Assembly (NCBI GenBank): GCA_003170825.1
Contig: PMYL01000041.1
Span: 45,280 to 109,279, forward strand
Direction: 5' to 3'
Length of the DNA stretch: 64,000 bases
DNA from: Acidobacteriaceae bacterium
Lineage (GTDB): Bacteria > Acidobacteriota > Terriglobia > Terriglobales > Acidobacteriaceae
Shown here: positions 8,709 to 18,139 of the stretch, one piece after another
How the letters are laid out: every line of letters starts with the position of its first letter
Numbering within the stretch: the stretch's first letter is position 1
Made by a program: the position numbers and the translations under genes
Notes under the pieces: model-generated
Databases searched by the model: none
Told to the model about the DNA's origin: nothing
What the model saw: the letters and a program-made list of their open reading frames with translations, nothing else

Positions 8709-9825
8709 ATGCGGGCAGGCGCGGCGATGTTGACAGCGGTTCTTTTGTCGGGTGTTTTGTTGTGCGGATGCGGCGGCGGAAGCGGTGGTGGGCACGACCC
8801 CAACGCAAACCCAGGCGGCCGCGCCCACCATCGCCACCACCGCCGCGCAGAACGGCGCCGTCATCGTGAGCCTGGCCTCCGCGACCTCCGGCGCCACCCT
8901 CTACTACACCGTGGACGGCAGCACGCCCGGCACCTCATCGCCGCAATACCTGGCCCCCTTCCTGGTGGCCGCGAACCTGAACGTCAAGGCCATCGCCACT
9001 GCCTCGGGCGACACGGCCAGCAGCGTCACCAGCCAGAGTTTTACGCCCAGCATTCCCTCGGGCACGCTGGTATGGAGCGACGAATTCTCGAACTCCACGG
9101 GCGCCAACGCCCAGCCCAACCCGCTGGTCTGGACCTACGACACGGGAACCGACTGCTGCGGCAACAACGAGCTTGAGACCTATTGCGCCTGGGGTTCGTC
9201 GGCGTCTTCGTGCAACCCCGCCAATCCGAACGCCTATGTGGGCACCGACGGCTACCTGCACATCGTGGCGCAGCAGCCCACTGCCGGGACAGCGGTCTAC
9301 ACTTCGGCACGATTAAAGTCCGAGGGCCTGTTCAGCTTCCAATACGGCCGTATTGAGGCGCGCATGATGCTGCCAGAATCGCAGGGCATGTGGCCGGCCT
9401 TCTGGCTGCTGGGCAACAACATCGCCACCATCAGTTGGCCGGCCTGCGGCGAACTCGACGTGCTGGAGCACATTAATGGAAGTAATCCAGAAAACGAGGG
9501 CTTCGACTGGGTGCAGGGATCGGTTCATGGGACCAATTTGAACGGCGGCATTCAATATCATCCGGCGGGCTTTTCCGCCGCAGCCTGGCACACCTACGGA
9601 ATGATCTGGACAACAGGCAAGATCCAGTACTATGTGGACGATCCGGCCAATATCTATGCCACTTACACGCCCAGCACGCAGACCGGTACATGGCCCTTTG
9701 ATTCCGGTCCGCAGTTTGTCATCATGAACCTGGCCGTCGGAGGCAGTTGGCCCGGTTCCCCCGATGCAACCACCGTATTCCCCTCCACGATGCTGGTCGA
9801 CTACGTGCGGGTGTACACGAACTGA
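8709..9825 (+). pseudogene. GH16 beta-glucanase lipoprotein, interrupted by a +1 frameshift
   Basis: Two frames together make one protein. A lipoprotein signal peptide (MRAGAAMLTAVLLSGVLLCGC) starts at the ATG at 8709, six bases after a strong GAGGAGG site. The rest, from about 8790 to 9825, lies in the next frame. It has a chitobiase-type beta-sandwich segment (YYTVDGSTPGTSS) and then a GH16 catalytic domain with the ELDVLEH active-site motif (two catalytic Glu). Removing one G from the GGG at 8790-8792 joins the frames cleanly as GGGSGGGTTPTQTQ. GH16 enzymes cut beta-1,3 or beta-1,3-1,4 glucans. Either a sequencing error, a recent disabling mutation or frameshifted expression; otherwise the catalytic domain looks intact. 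Confidence 0.8.
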
Positions 9826-9900
9826 AGAGGAAGCTATCCGCTTCCTGGGGAACGAAAAGTCCAACTTTCAAGAGGGCGGCGAGGTGCTGGTGATTCCGTC

Positions 9901-10419
9901 GATCGCCGGCGGCTACCGTTCATTTCCCGCGCCTCCATCGACCGCGAACACCGCACTCCAGAGGTGCTGACGTTGTTATGGAGGGGTATCGCGCAGTATG
10001 CTACCGGCATGGGGCTGCGTTACTTGATCGGTTGCTCTTCTTTGAACTCGAAGGACCCGGCAGAGGGCTGGCAGATGTACCGCCAGCTTGAGCGCTACCG
10101 GGTTTCACCGGAGTTCGAGACCGCGCCAACCGCCGCTTACGCCTGTCCCATCGAGCAAGAGGGCCGACATGCACAGCCGTCGCCCTGGCAGATCGATCGA
10201 TGGTTGCCGGACCCGTTGCCGGCTCCAGCTCCAACTCCGGCCCCCACTCAGGTCAGGGTTCCCAAGCTGATGAAAACCTACCTGGCCATAGGCGCGCGCA
10301 TCGGCGCCCCGCCGGCTTGGGACCGGGAGTTTGGTGCCATCGATTTTCTTACGCTGCTCGATCTCAAATTGCTTTCGGCCTCGGCGCGCAACCGCTTCCT
10401 GGCTCCGCTTACAACGTGA
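9901..10419 (+). pseudogene. Truncated OlsB-like N-acyltransferase (C-terminal half)
   Basis: The frame reads as the C-terminal half of the OlsB/hemolysin-like GNAT acyltransferases that N-acylate ornithine in ornithine-lipid synthesis: TLLWRGIAQY, RYLIGCSSL, and PKLMKTYLAIGARI followed by the acidic/hydrophobic PAWDREFGAIDFLTLLDL stretch. The usual N-terminal half (about 100-120 residues, including the acyl-ACP binding start) is absent: the GH16 gene ends at 9825, only about 100 bases before the first recognisable motif. GTG at 9964 would allow a 151-residue product. Its stop overlaps the start of the next gene (GTGA), the usual close coupling of an olsB-olsA pair. Probably a degraded gene. 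Confidence 0.6.
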
Positions 10420-11180
10420 GCTTTCGTGCGATCCGGCGCGCTGTGGCGCTGGGATTGGCACTGGCCCTCTGCGTTCTCCGTTTCTGGCTTGGGCGCCTGC
10501 GCGGCCCCTACACGCTGGAGCGCCGCGCCCTGTGGCTCCAACAAGCAGCCCGCGGGATACTGGCCAGCCTGGGCATCCATTACCGGGTTGAAGGCCGGCC
10601 GCCCACCCATGGGCTGGTCGTCTCCAACCACCTCAGCTACCTTGATATCCTCATCCTCTCGGCGGCCATGCGCTGCTTCTTTGTCGCCAAGATCGAGATA
10701 GGCGGCTGGCCCTACTTCGGCAAGGCCGCGCGCACCGGAGGAACCATCTTCATCGACCGGTCAAGCCTGGCCAGCGCCGAGCAAGTTTCGGCCATCATCG
10801 CCGAACGGCTTGAGCTTCCGGTTCCGGTGCTGTTCTTTCCCGAGGGCACCAGCACCGACGGCAGCTCGCTGCTGCGCTTCCACTCCCGCCTCTTTGAGCC
10901 CGCCATTGTGGCCGGAGCCCCGGTGACCGCCGCCGCCGTCCGCTACGTGATCGAGGAAGGCATTCCGGAGCGGGATTTGTGCTGGTTCGGCGACGAGCCG
11001 TTCCTGACCCATCTCTTGAAGACGCTGGGCACACCCGGCTTCACTGCCGAAGTGCAGTTCGGCGAGCCCCATGTCTACCCCCACCGCCGCGTCGCCGCCG
11101 ATGGGACCCACGCGGAGATTACCGCTATGCGCGAGGGAGACCGTTGTCATGAGGCTGAGGAAGCCATGCAGGGGATATAG
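10416..11180 (+). CDS. PlsC/OlsA-like 1-acyl-glycerol or lyso-ornithine-lipid acyltransferase
   Basis: A 254-residue membrane acyltransferase. An N-terminal transmembrane helix (about 8-24) is followed by the PlsC domain with NHLSYLDI (HX4D motif, about 66-73) and FPEGTSTDG (about 137-145). The GTG start at 10416 overlaps the preceding stop by four bases, indicating translational coupling with the OlsB-like gene, so the lyso-ornithine-lipid acyltransferase role (OlsA) is the best guess. A general lysophosphatidate acyltransferase is the alternative. Intact in sequence, although its presumed partner is truncated. Confidence 0.8.
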   Translation: MSFRAIRRAVALGLALALCVLRFWLGRLRGPYTLERRALWLQQAARGILASLGIHYRVEGRPPTHGLVVSNHLSYLDILILSAAMRCFFVAKIEIGGWPYFGKAARTGGTIFIDRSSLASAEQVSAIIAERLELPVPVLFFPEGTSTDGSSLLRFHSRLFEPAIVAGAPVTAAAVRYVIEEGIPERDLCWFGDEPFLTHLLKTLGTPGFTAEVQFGEPHVYPHRRVAADGTHAEITAMREGDRCHEAEEAMQGI

Positions 11181-11315
11181 TTCGAGCGTCCATCGCTGAA
11201 AACCAGGACCTTCACTGCGTTCAGGATGGCATCATTCTCGCAATCGACAGATATCTCACCACACAAGAGCCGGACGCTTTACGATTTATTGCATTCGCAT
11301 GGCGGAAAAGGATTC

Positions 11316-12371
11316 TTATCGCCCGCCCGCCGCCGGCGCGGCCGTCGATCCACGCACCACCAGGCTGGTGGAGACCAGAAACTCGCGCTGCATCCTGGGG
11401 TTGATGGGGTCTTCGGCCTGCTGGCGAAGGGCCTCGAAGGCGGCGCGCGCCAGTTCGGTGCGGGAGAGGCGGATGGTGGTCAGCGGCGGCAGCGTGTACT
11501 CGGCGAAGGCGATGTCGTCCAGGCCGACGACCGACACATCCTGGGGCACGCGCAGGCCTTCCATGTATGCCGCGCGCAGCACGCCGATGGCGGTCATGTC
11601 GTTGGAGCAGAGAATGGCGGAGGGGCGCGTGGGGAGCTCCTGCAACTTTCCAAAGCCGGCCACGCCGCCCTTGAGCGTGTGGTCGCATTCGATGACCCAC
11701 TTCTTCTGGATCGCCAGCCCGGCGGCTTCCATCGCCGCGCGGAAGTCGTTTTCGCGGGTGATGGCCGAGTGCAGCTTGCGCGGCCCGGCCAGAAAGGCGA
11801 TTTTGCGATGGCCCAGCTTCGCCAGGTGGTTTACGGCCGCTCGAATCCCGGTGGCATAGTCAAGCAGGATGGTGCTGGCCTTGGGATCATCGAGCTTGAA
11901 CTCGGCAAGCACCATGGGGATGTTGCGATGCATCAACCGGTCCAGCACCGGCTCCTCCCCGCCGAAGGTGAGCACGGCCACGCCCTCTACCTTGCGCTCC
12001 AACATGCGGCGCACGCAGGTGGTCAGAACGGCCGCATCGCCGTTCGACGAGCTCACCAGAATCTCGTATCCGTGCGCTACGGCAATCTCTTCAAAGCTCT
12101 GAATCAGCTCCGGGAAAAAGGGGTTGGTAATGTTTTCCACAATGATGCCCAGAATGCGGCTGCGGCCGGAGACCAGGCTGCGCGCATGGGTATTGGGAAA
12201 GTAGTTCAACTGGCCGATGGCGCGCCAGACGCGCTTGGACAGGCAGTCGCTGACCGCCGGAGAGCCGTTGATGGTTCGGGAGACCGTGGCGATGGAAACC
12301 TTCGCCAGCGCGGCAACGGTGCGTATATCGGGCGTCTTGGCGGCCGCCTTGCGTTTTCCTTTTCGAACCAC
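11316..12371 (-). CDS. LacI family transcriptional regulator
   Basis: A 351-residue repressor. The N-terminal helix-turn-helix (RTVAALAKVSIATVSRTING, about 18-37) and hinge (NTHARSLVSGRS) are typical LacI/PurR. Residues about 75-340 form the periplasmic-binding-protein-like effector domain, with the usual ILGIIVENITNPFFPEL and SVVGLDDIAFAEY blocks. The GTG start at 12371 has a GAGG site upstream. Sugar-utilisation genes are not adjacent; the nearest possible target is the GH16 gene 2.5 kb away, which is only a guess. It is transcribed divergently from the gene at 12711. Confidence 0.93.
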   Translation of the reverse strand: MVRKGKRKAAAKTPDIRTVAALAKVSIATVSRTINGSPAVSDCLSKRVWRAIGQLNYFPNTHARSLVSGRSRILGIIVENITNPFFPELIQSFEEIAVAHGYEILVSSSNGDAAVLTTCVRRMLERKVEGVAVLTFGGEEPVLDRLMHRNIPMVLAEFKLDDPKASTILLDYATGIRAAVNHLAKLGHRKIAFLAGPRKLHSAITRENDFRAAMEAAGLAIQKKWVIECDHTLKGGVAGFGKLQELPTRPSAILCSNDMTAIGVLRAAYMEGLRVPQDVSVVGLDDIAFAEYTLPPLTTIRLSRTELARAAFEALRQQAEDPINPRMQREFLVSTSLVVRGSTAAPAAGGR

Positions 12372-12531
12372 GAACCGATCCTCATCCGGGGAAGCGAGTG
12401 TGAAAGCAATGGTATCGCATTGGACGGGTAACCCGCGCCGGGGACGAGGACGCTTCAGCCGGACGCGGGTCCTTGCCCGGTTCTTGTCTCGGAATCGGTC
12501 AAAGAACAGTGAACGTTGAAGGGGACGGGCT

Positions 12532-12574
12532 CGACAGGCTGCTGAAAATCCTGGGCATTAGCCCCTGTCGTTTT
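12532..12574. terminator. Possible terminator or structured leader in a divergent intergenic region
   Basis: CGACAGG (12532-12538) pairs with CCTGTCG (12564-12570), enclosing a smaller GGGC/GCCC hairpin, and TTTT follows. It lies in the 339-base gap between the LacI gene and the gene at 12711. The rest of the gap has no gene I can support. Confidence 0.4.
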
Positions 12575-12710
12575 CCGCCCAGTGCAAGCTATCCAATTGA
12601 GATAAAACGAGTTGATCGGATCGGGGGAAATATTTTGCCGGACTGCGGAGAGAATGGCCGTATTTACAAGTATAATGAAGACCGATTTTGACGATCGGAG
12701 GATATGCACA

Positions 12711-13379
12711 GTGAAACGCAATGTTGGGTCCGCGCGGCATTTGATTCTTCTGCTCCTGGCACTCAGCCTGATCTGTGCGCCGCTGGCGCACGCAAGAGCG
12801 AAGGCAGCACCAACCAATTCACGAGATCCTTATGTCACAGCCGAATATGAAACGGCCCCGGCTGTCAAAGCCGAAGATCTGACTTATCGGGTCATACTCT
12901 TCGAGGACTTCACGGTCCCCGCTGAATGGGAGGCAGATGCCAGACCGCTGGTGACCGCAACTGAGAATCGAGCCATTAGCCGCCTGATCGGCACCAACGC
13001 TTTCACCACCGTTGCAGGCAAGCAGAACCAATCGCCGGAAGATCCATACCTGGTTGTCAAATGCACGCTCTTGAATTATCGGATCGTATCGACCGCAGCC
13101 CGCTTTTGGGGTGGGGTGATAGCAGGAACGTCCTACATTGCCTACCGGGCGCAAGTCTACGACGGCAAGAGCGGCGCGCTGCTGTTTCAGCGGGAGGTGT
13201 CCACGCAGAATAGCGCTTGGGCTGCCACGTGGTCGTCCAGTGACGTGAAACTTCCCACCTTCCTGGGCAATGTGTTGGGCGATTATCTCGCTCTTCGCGC
13301 ACGGAAGGATAAGGGCGTGGATGTGCTCCCTCTCGAGCTTTCACCTCCACCTCAAACCGAAACAGGGACGCCCAGGTAA
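12711..13379 (+). CDS. Hypothetical secreted protein (DUF4410-like?)
   Basis: A 222-residue exported protein. GTG at 12711 is chosen because GGAGGAT (12697-12703) sits at the right distance and a signal peptide follows at once (basic start, LILLLLALSLICAPLAHA). The mature part begins with a Tyr-rich segment, has a central VILFEDFTVPAEW block and ends Pro-rich. The order of motifs (an early phrase on 'fedF', then a component-like LVVKCTLLNYR and GGxIAGTSY) resembles small periplasmic DUF4410-type proteins, but I am not sure of this assignment. No operon partner is evident. Confidence 0.55.
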   Translation: MKRNVGSARHLILLLLALSLICAPLAHARAKAAPTNSRDPYVTAEYETAPAVKAEDLTYRVILFEDFTVPAEWEADARPLVTATENRAISRLIGTNAFTTVAGKQNQSPEDPYLVVKCTLLNYRIVSTAARFWGGVIAGTSYIAYRAQVYDGKSGALLFQREVSTQNSAWAATWSSSDVKLPTFLGNVLGDYLALRARKDKGVDVLPLELSPPPQTETGTPR

Positions 13380-13471
13380 GCGTGCAACGTCACAAGTGTC
13401 CGGCTACAGCGGTTCTCCAACTGCTATACCCCGAAACCACGGCCGCTAAGTGGCTTTTTCCTTTCCGGGAT

Positions 13472-13511
13472 CCCCAGCGATGCCCAGAGGGCACCCACTT
13501 TGTCGCTGGGG
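13472..13511. repeat. Intergenic hairpin element, family B
   Basis: CCCCAGCGA (13472-13480) and TCGCTGGGG (13503-13511) form a perfect 9-bp stem between two convergent genes. Related hairpins recur near 40.8, 61.7 and 63.0 kb. It could serve as a bidirectional terminator, although no T run follows. Confidence 0.65.
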
Positions 13512-13590
13512 TGGAATACGGCGGGTATTTCCGCAGCCCGTAAGCCGTGCCCTTTCAAAATCAGGGGTTTTCCCCACGCAGTTGACCGGT

Positions 13591-15045
13591 CTATGCCTTT
13601 TCGGCAATCAGTAACCGCAGGTCGCGCAGGTTGTGGCCGGTGGGGCCGGTCACAACCGCGTCGCCCAGCGCGGTAAACATCGGACAGGCATCGAAGGCCG
13701 CCAGCGATGACTTGAGATGGAATCCAAAGGCATGGGCGCGGGTCACGGTGGTGGGGTCGGCGATGGCCCCGGCCGACTGGGTGTTGCCGTCGATGCCATC
13801 GGAGCCGGCGCTAAGCACGGTCAGCCGTTCGCCCGCGTACTTCTCCAGTTCCAGTGCGCATTCCATCACAAACTGTTGATTGCGGCCGCCTGCGCCGGGG
13901 ATGCGGTCGAGCTTGACCGTCAACTCGCCGACGGAGATCAGGCACAGGCGCGGATGGGTGGAGCGCAGGGCGTGGAAGCGCTCCAGCAGGTAGCGCGCGG
14001 CGTCGGCATAGTCCCAGTCGTCGCAACTGTTATCCACCACCACGTGGAAGCCGGCCTTCTGCGACAAGGCGCGCGCATTCTCCACCAGATCGTGGCTGGA
14101 GAGCAGAATCTCGAAGACCGAATCGCGAAAGGCCTCGTTCTCGCCGGACATGGTGGCTGCCGCGGTAACGCGGCGCAAGGGAACCGCCTCGGCCTTGGGC
14201 AGGCGGGGAAAAAAGGGCGGACGCCAGCCCTTGTTGCCGGGCGACTCGGGCAGGTCTTCGCGCTCGAAGAAGGCGCGGATGGAAGGCGGCAGTTTGGGGC
14301 CGAGATCGTATTTGGCCAGAAGCTCGCGCACGTCGGCCACCGTCGAGTGGTCGGGCGAAGTGGGGCCGGAAGACAGCGCGTCCAGCGAACGCAGCGGCAC
14401 GTCCGGCAGCAGCAGGCTCACCTTGGCGGCTTCCGGCGCGGCCATGGCCAGCCGCCCGCCCTTCACCGCGGAAAAATGTTTGCGCAGGGTGTTGATCTCG
14501 CCGATCGGCGCGCCCGAGGCCAGCAGCAATTGATGGAAGGCGATGGTGTCATCGATACTGACGTGCGGATCCAGGGGCAGGTCGAACATGGCCGAGCCCC
14601 CGCCTGAGATGAGAAAGAAGATCAGCGTATCTTTCCTGGCCTTTTTGACCATGGCCAGCGCGGCGCGGGCCGCGGCGAACGAGTCCTCGTTGGGCAGCGG
14701 GTGGCCGCCCTCGAAGTAGCGAAAGCGCCAGTTGCGGACCCTGGGCAACTGGTTGGAGCAGCAGATGCCGCGCAGGCTCTTGCGGCGGCTCATGCGCTCC
14801 AGCAGGGTATCCAGCATGGGGCCGGCTGCCTTGCCCAGCGCAATGACGAAGATGCGTTTGTAACTGGAGAGTTTGATGTCGGCCGGGCCGCTGCCGTCGG
14901 GAAGCAGGCGATGCAGCGTGTCGCCCTCAAAGCGAATGCGCCGGTCGAAGGCCGATGCGATGTTGCAGGCCTCGACAGCGCCGGTAAAGATTTCAGTGGC
15001 CGTGGCGTGCAGAGTTTCCAGAGCGAGTTCGCTGACCGGGGTCAA
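13591..15045 (-). CDS. Glycerate 2-kinase (DUF4147/MOFRL family)
   Basis: A 484-residue glycerate kinase of the type that makes 2-phosphoglycerate. The N-terminal DUF4147 domain shows VIALGKAAGPML, EGGHPLPNEDS and the Gly-rich FFLISGGGSAMF loop. The C-terminal MOFRL domain shows CLISVGELTVKL, GAGGRNQQFV and SAGSDGIDG. The TTG at 15045 is chosen because AAGGAG lies eight bases upstream and the ATG at 15111 would add a non-conserved basic leader. It would feed glycerate from photorespiration-like or tartrate/glyoxylate routes into glycolysis. No glyoxylate pathway genes are adjacent. Confidence 0.9.
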   Translation of the reverse strand: MTPVSELALETLHATATEIFTGAVEACNIASAFDRRIRFEGDTLHRLLPDGSGPADIKLSSYKRIFVIALGKAAGPMLDTLLERMSRRKSLRGICCSNQLPRVRNWRFRYFEGGHPLPNEDSFAAARAALAMVKKARKDTLIFFLISGGGSAMFDLPLDPHVSIDDTIAFHQLLLASGAPIGEINTLRKHFSAVKGGRLAMAAPEAAKVSLLLPDVPLRSLDALSSGPTSPDHSTVADVRELLAKYDLGPKLPPSIRAFFEREDLPESPGNKGWRPPFFPRLPKAEAVPLRRVTAAATMSGENEAFRDSVFEILLSSHDLVENARALSQKAGFHVVVDNSCDDWDYADAARYLLERFHALRSTHPRLCLISVGELTVKLDRIPGAGGRNQQFVMECALELEKYAGERLTVLSAGSDGIDGNTQSAGAIADPTTVTRAHAFGFHLKSSLAAFDACPMFTALGDAVVTGPTGHNLRDLRLLIAEKA

Positions 15046-15304
15046 GGCAGTTGCTCCTTCAGCCAACCGGCGAGGCCGGTCAGATCCACGCTGCGCGGCG
15101 TTCCGGCCCATGGGCTTGGATTCAGTTGGGCGAAGGCAATTGTGGCGGTCATTCCACTCACCATTCTACGCGCAAATGTTTAGATTTTCTTCATCCCTGC
15201 ATGGTTACCGTGGAGTGTTCCCGAAGTGCGCGCTGGTGCAGAAGAGAGGCGAGCCGGCTGAAGTCAAGAGGACGCAACACCCTGTAAGGTATTCTGGCAG
15301 CATC

Positions 15305-16348
15305 ATGTTCGATCCTCTGCCCGCTGATCCTATCGACCCCATACGTCTTACCCGCGAGTTGTGCGAAATCGAATCCACCACCTACCACGAGGGCGCGGTA
15401 GGCGACTTTCTCGTCCGTTTCCTCGCCGGCCGCGGCTGGGAAGTCGAGAAGACCCCCGTAGAGCAGCCGCCCGAGAGCGCCGCCGGCGGCGCGCGCTGGA
15501 ACGTCTACGCAGGCGTGGCCGGCCAGACTCCCGATCTGGTCTTTACCACGCACATGGACACCGTTCCGCCCTACATTCCTTTCAGCGAGGATGCGGAGTT
15601 TATGTACGGCCGCGGCGTCTGCGACGCCAAGGGCATCCTCGCCGCCCAGATTGCGGCCGCCGAAGCACTTCGTGCCGTGGGATTTCGGATTGGATTGTTG
15701 TTTGTTAGCGGCGAGGAGCGCGACTCCGCCGGCGCCATAGCGGCCAACCTTTCGCCCAAAGGCAGCCGCTTCCTCATCAACGGCGAGCCCACCGGCAATC
15801 GCCTGGCCCTGGCCTCCAAGGGCGCTCTGCGCGTGGCGTTCAAGTGCTCCGGCAAGATGGCCCACTCCGCCTATCCCGAACTGGGCGAGAGCGCCGTCCA
15901 TAAGCTGGTCGAAGTGCTGGCCAAGGTGCTGGCGCTCCCGCTGCCGTCGCTGGAGGATATAGGTCCCAGCACGATCAACATCGGCCAGATTCACGGCGGC
16001 CACGCGCCCAACGTCATCGCCGACAAGGCCGAGGCTCAGGTGCTGGTGCGCACGGTCACCGACTCGGCGCCGGTGCGCGCCGCGCTCCAGCAAGCCGCGG
16101 CCGGCCTGGCCGAGGTGGAATTCACCCTCGACACTCCCTTCGTCCGTTTTCGCGCCGTCGAAGGCCTGCCCACCATGATCGCCAAGTTCTCCACCGACAT
16201 TCCGCAGCTAACCAACTGGGGCGAGCCGCTGCTTCTGGGCCCAGGCTCCATCCAGGTAGCCCACACGCCGTTTGAGAAGCTGGCCAAGAAGGAACTGCTG
16301 GAAGCGGTGGAGTTATACATCCAGGTGGCGAAGCAGTTGCTGGGTTGA
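15305..16348 (+). CDS. M20 family metallopeptidase (ArgE/DapE-like deacylase)
   Basis: A 347-residue zinc hydrolase. Metal and catalytic residues are in place: HMDTVPPY (His83, Asp85), GRGVCDAKG (bridging Asp107), SGEERDSAG (general base Glu137 and metal Glu138), INGEPTG, and a late His in QVAHTPFE. The dimerisation/lid domain sits between (KGALRVAFKCSGKMAHSAYP). Members remove acyl groups from amino acids such as acetylornithine or succinyl-diaminopimelate, or act on dipeptides. The substrate cannot be told and no arginine or lysine genes are adjacent. ATG at 15305 begins the conserved sequence; a longer upstream reading is not supported. Confidence 0.88.
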   Translation: MFDPLPADPIDPIRLTRELCEIESTTYHEGAVGDFLVRFLAGRGWEVEKTPVEQPPESAAGGARWNVYAGVAGQTPDLVFTTHMDTVPPYIPFSEDAEFMYGRGVCDAKGILAAQIAAAEALRAVGFRIGLLFVSGEERDSAGAIAANLSPKGSRFLINGEPTGNRLALASKGALRVAFKCSGKMAHSAYPELGESAVHKLVEVLAKVLALPLPSLEDIGPSTINIGQIHGGHAPNVIADKAEAQVLVRTVTDSAPVRAALQQAAAGLAEVEFTLDTPFVRFRAVEGLPTMIAKFSTDIPQLTNWGEPLLLGPGSIQVAHTPFEKLAKKELLEAVELYIQVAKQLLG

Positions 16349-16440
16349 GGGGGAGCAAAAAATTACAGGCCATGCCGGCAAGCGCTCTGCTATGCTTCTG
16401 CTGAGGATTCCCCAATCCAATTCCCCACACCGAGGTCAAA

Positions 16441-17460
16441 ATGACAACACCAGTTACTGCCCCCGTCACGCCCCAGCGCATCTATCAATTCGCCTTCGGC
16501 TATGCTCCGCCGCTGGTGCTTGAGGCGGCAATCCGCCACCGTGTCTTCGACGTGCTGGATGGCGGCCCGAAATCCGTCCACGAGATTCATCAGGCAACGG
16601 GCGCTTCGGAACGCGGCCTGGCTGCGATCATGAACGTTCTTGTGGGTCTCGATTTTCTGGCCAAGGACGGTGAGGGCAAATACTCCAATACGCCCGAGAG
16701 CGCCGCATTTCTGGTCAGCACCAAGCCCGAGTTTCAGGGCGGACTTATTCGCCACACCAGCGAGCACTTGCTCCCCCGATGGCTCAACCTGAACGCGGTG
16801 GTAGCCACGGGCCTGCCCGTCGAGCCCGTCAACCAACAAGGGCCGGGCAGCGACTTCTTTGAGAAGTTCGTCAACGACATCTTCCCCATGAGTTATCACG
16901 TGGCCCAGGAACTGGCCGCGCATCTGAATCTGAGCGCCGCCCCAGGCCCGGTCTGCGTCCTGGATCTTGCGGCGGGCTCGGGAGTCTGGGGCATCGCACT
17001 GGCGCAGAGTTCCGCTCAGGTCCACGTTACCGCCGTCGATTGGGCGGGCGTGATTCCCGTGACCAGCAATACCATCGCCCGCTTTGGCCTGACTGACCGC
17101 TTCTCCTTCGTTGCGGGAGACCTGCTCCAGGCGGACTTCGGCAGCGGCCACCGCGTGGCCACGCTGGGCCACATCCTGCATAGCGAAGGCGCGGAGCGCA
17201 GCAAGGCGCTCGTGGCCAAGACCTTCCATGCGCTCGCCTCCGGCGGAACCATCGCCATCGCGGAGTTCCTGGTGAACCCCGACAGATCCGGACCCATGAA
17301 CGGCCTGATCTTCGCCGTAAATATGCTGGTCAACACCGATTGCGGAGACACATTCTCCTTTGAAGAAATCGCCGGCTGGCTACTGGAGGCCGGATTCGCC
17401 GATGCGCGCACCCTCGATACGCATGGGCCGTCGCCGCTTATCCTGGCCACTAAGCCGTAG
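16441..17460 (+). CDS. SAM-dependent O-methyltransferase (AdoMet_MT family 2 type)
   Basis: A 339-residue enzyme with a winged-helix dimerisation domain (residues about 10-90) and a Rossmann methyltransferase domain. The SAM-binding motif VLDLAAGSGVWGIALA is near residues 175-190, and the acidic TAVDWAG strand follows. The later GHILHSEG and GGTIAIAEF blocks match hydroxyneurosporene/acetylserotonin-type O-methyltransferases. The substrate is probably a small aromatic or polyketide-like molecule. No biosynthetic cluster surrounds it. Confidence 0.85.
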   Translation: MTTPVTAPVTPQRIYQFAFGYAPPLVLEAAIRHRVFDVLDGGPKSVHEIHQATGASERGLAAIMNVLVGLDFLAKDGEGKYSNTPESAAFLVSTKPEFQGGLIRHTSEHLLPRWLNLNAVVATGLPVEPVNQQGPGSDFFEKFVNDIFPMSYHVAQELAAHLNLSAAPGPVCVLDLAAGSGVWGIALAQSSAQVHVTAVDWAGVIPVTSNTIARFGLTDRFSFVAGDLLQADFGSGHRVATLGHILHSEGAERSKALVAKTFHALASGGTIAIAEFLVNPDRSGPMNGLIFAVNMLVNTDCGDTFSFEEIAGWLLEAGFADARTLDTHGPSPLILATKP

Positions 17461-17510
17461 ATAGGGGCAAGTCTAAGTAAGATAGGAAGGAAGCGAGGAA
17501 AAAAACAATC

Positions 17511-18065
17511 ATGAGCGCATCGATCTATGACATTCCGGTCAAGAAAATCACCGGCGAAGACACATCGCTGGCGGAATTCAAGAGCAAGGTTCTGCTGGTC
17601 GTCAACGTAGCCTCAAAGTGCGGGCTGACCCCGCAATATGAGGGCCTGGAGAAGCTCTATGAGCAATACAAGGGCCAGGGGCTGGTGGTTGCCGGCTTTC
17701 CGGCCAACGACTTCAAGGCCCAGGAGCCGGGCACAAACGAGGAGATTCTCACCTTCTGCACCACCAACTTCGGCGTCAAGTTTCCGCTCTTCGACAAGAT
17801 CACCGTCGTCGGTGCTGAGAAGCACCCGCTCTATGCCGCTTTGATCGCAGCGCAGCCCAAAGCGGTCAGCCTGGGCGAGGTTCCGTTCCGCGAAAAGCTG
17901 AAGGGCTTCGGAATCGATGCCAACCCGGAGCCCGAAGTGCTGTGGAACTTTGAAAAATTCCTCGTCAGCCGTTCAGGCGAAGTGATTCAGCGATTCGCGC
18001 CGGACACCCAGCCGGATGCGCCCGAGTTAATTGCGGCCATCGAGGCGGAACTGGCGAAGAGTTAG
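17511..18065 (+). CDS. Glutathione peroxidase (thioredoxin-type, Cys)
   Basis: A 184-residue peroxidase that reduces hydroperoxides. The peroxidatic Cys is Cys37 in NVASKCGLTPQ. FPANDFKAQEPG and the tryptophan motif VLWNFEKFLVSRSG complete the active site. A further Cys in LTFCTTNFGVKF is at the resolving position, so it probably uses thioredoxin rather than glutathione. A purine-rich GAGGAAAA leader precedes the ATG. It lies 50 bases after the methyltransferase gene and may share its transcript. Confidence 0.95.
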   Translation: MSASIYDIPVKKITGEDTSLAEFKSKVLLVVNVASKCGLTPQYEGLEKLYEQYKGQGLVVAGFPANDFKAQEPGTNEEILTFCTTNFGVKFPLFDKITVVGAEKHPLYAALIAAQPKAVSLGEVPFREKLKGFGIDANPEPEVLWNFEKFLVSRSGEVIQRFAPDTQPDAPELIAAIEAELAKS

Positions 18066-18139
18066 CTGCGCCTTGCAGATCGCGGGCCAGACTGTCTCGC
18101 ATTGTGCCCAGGACGCGCTGGCAGCCCTGGGCAGAACCC

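Noticed and set aside
14873-15304. N-terminal extension of the M20 peptidase
   Set aside because: The upstream residues have no peptidase similarity and overlap the start of the divergent glycerate kinase gene.
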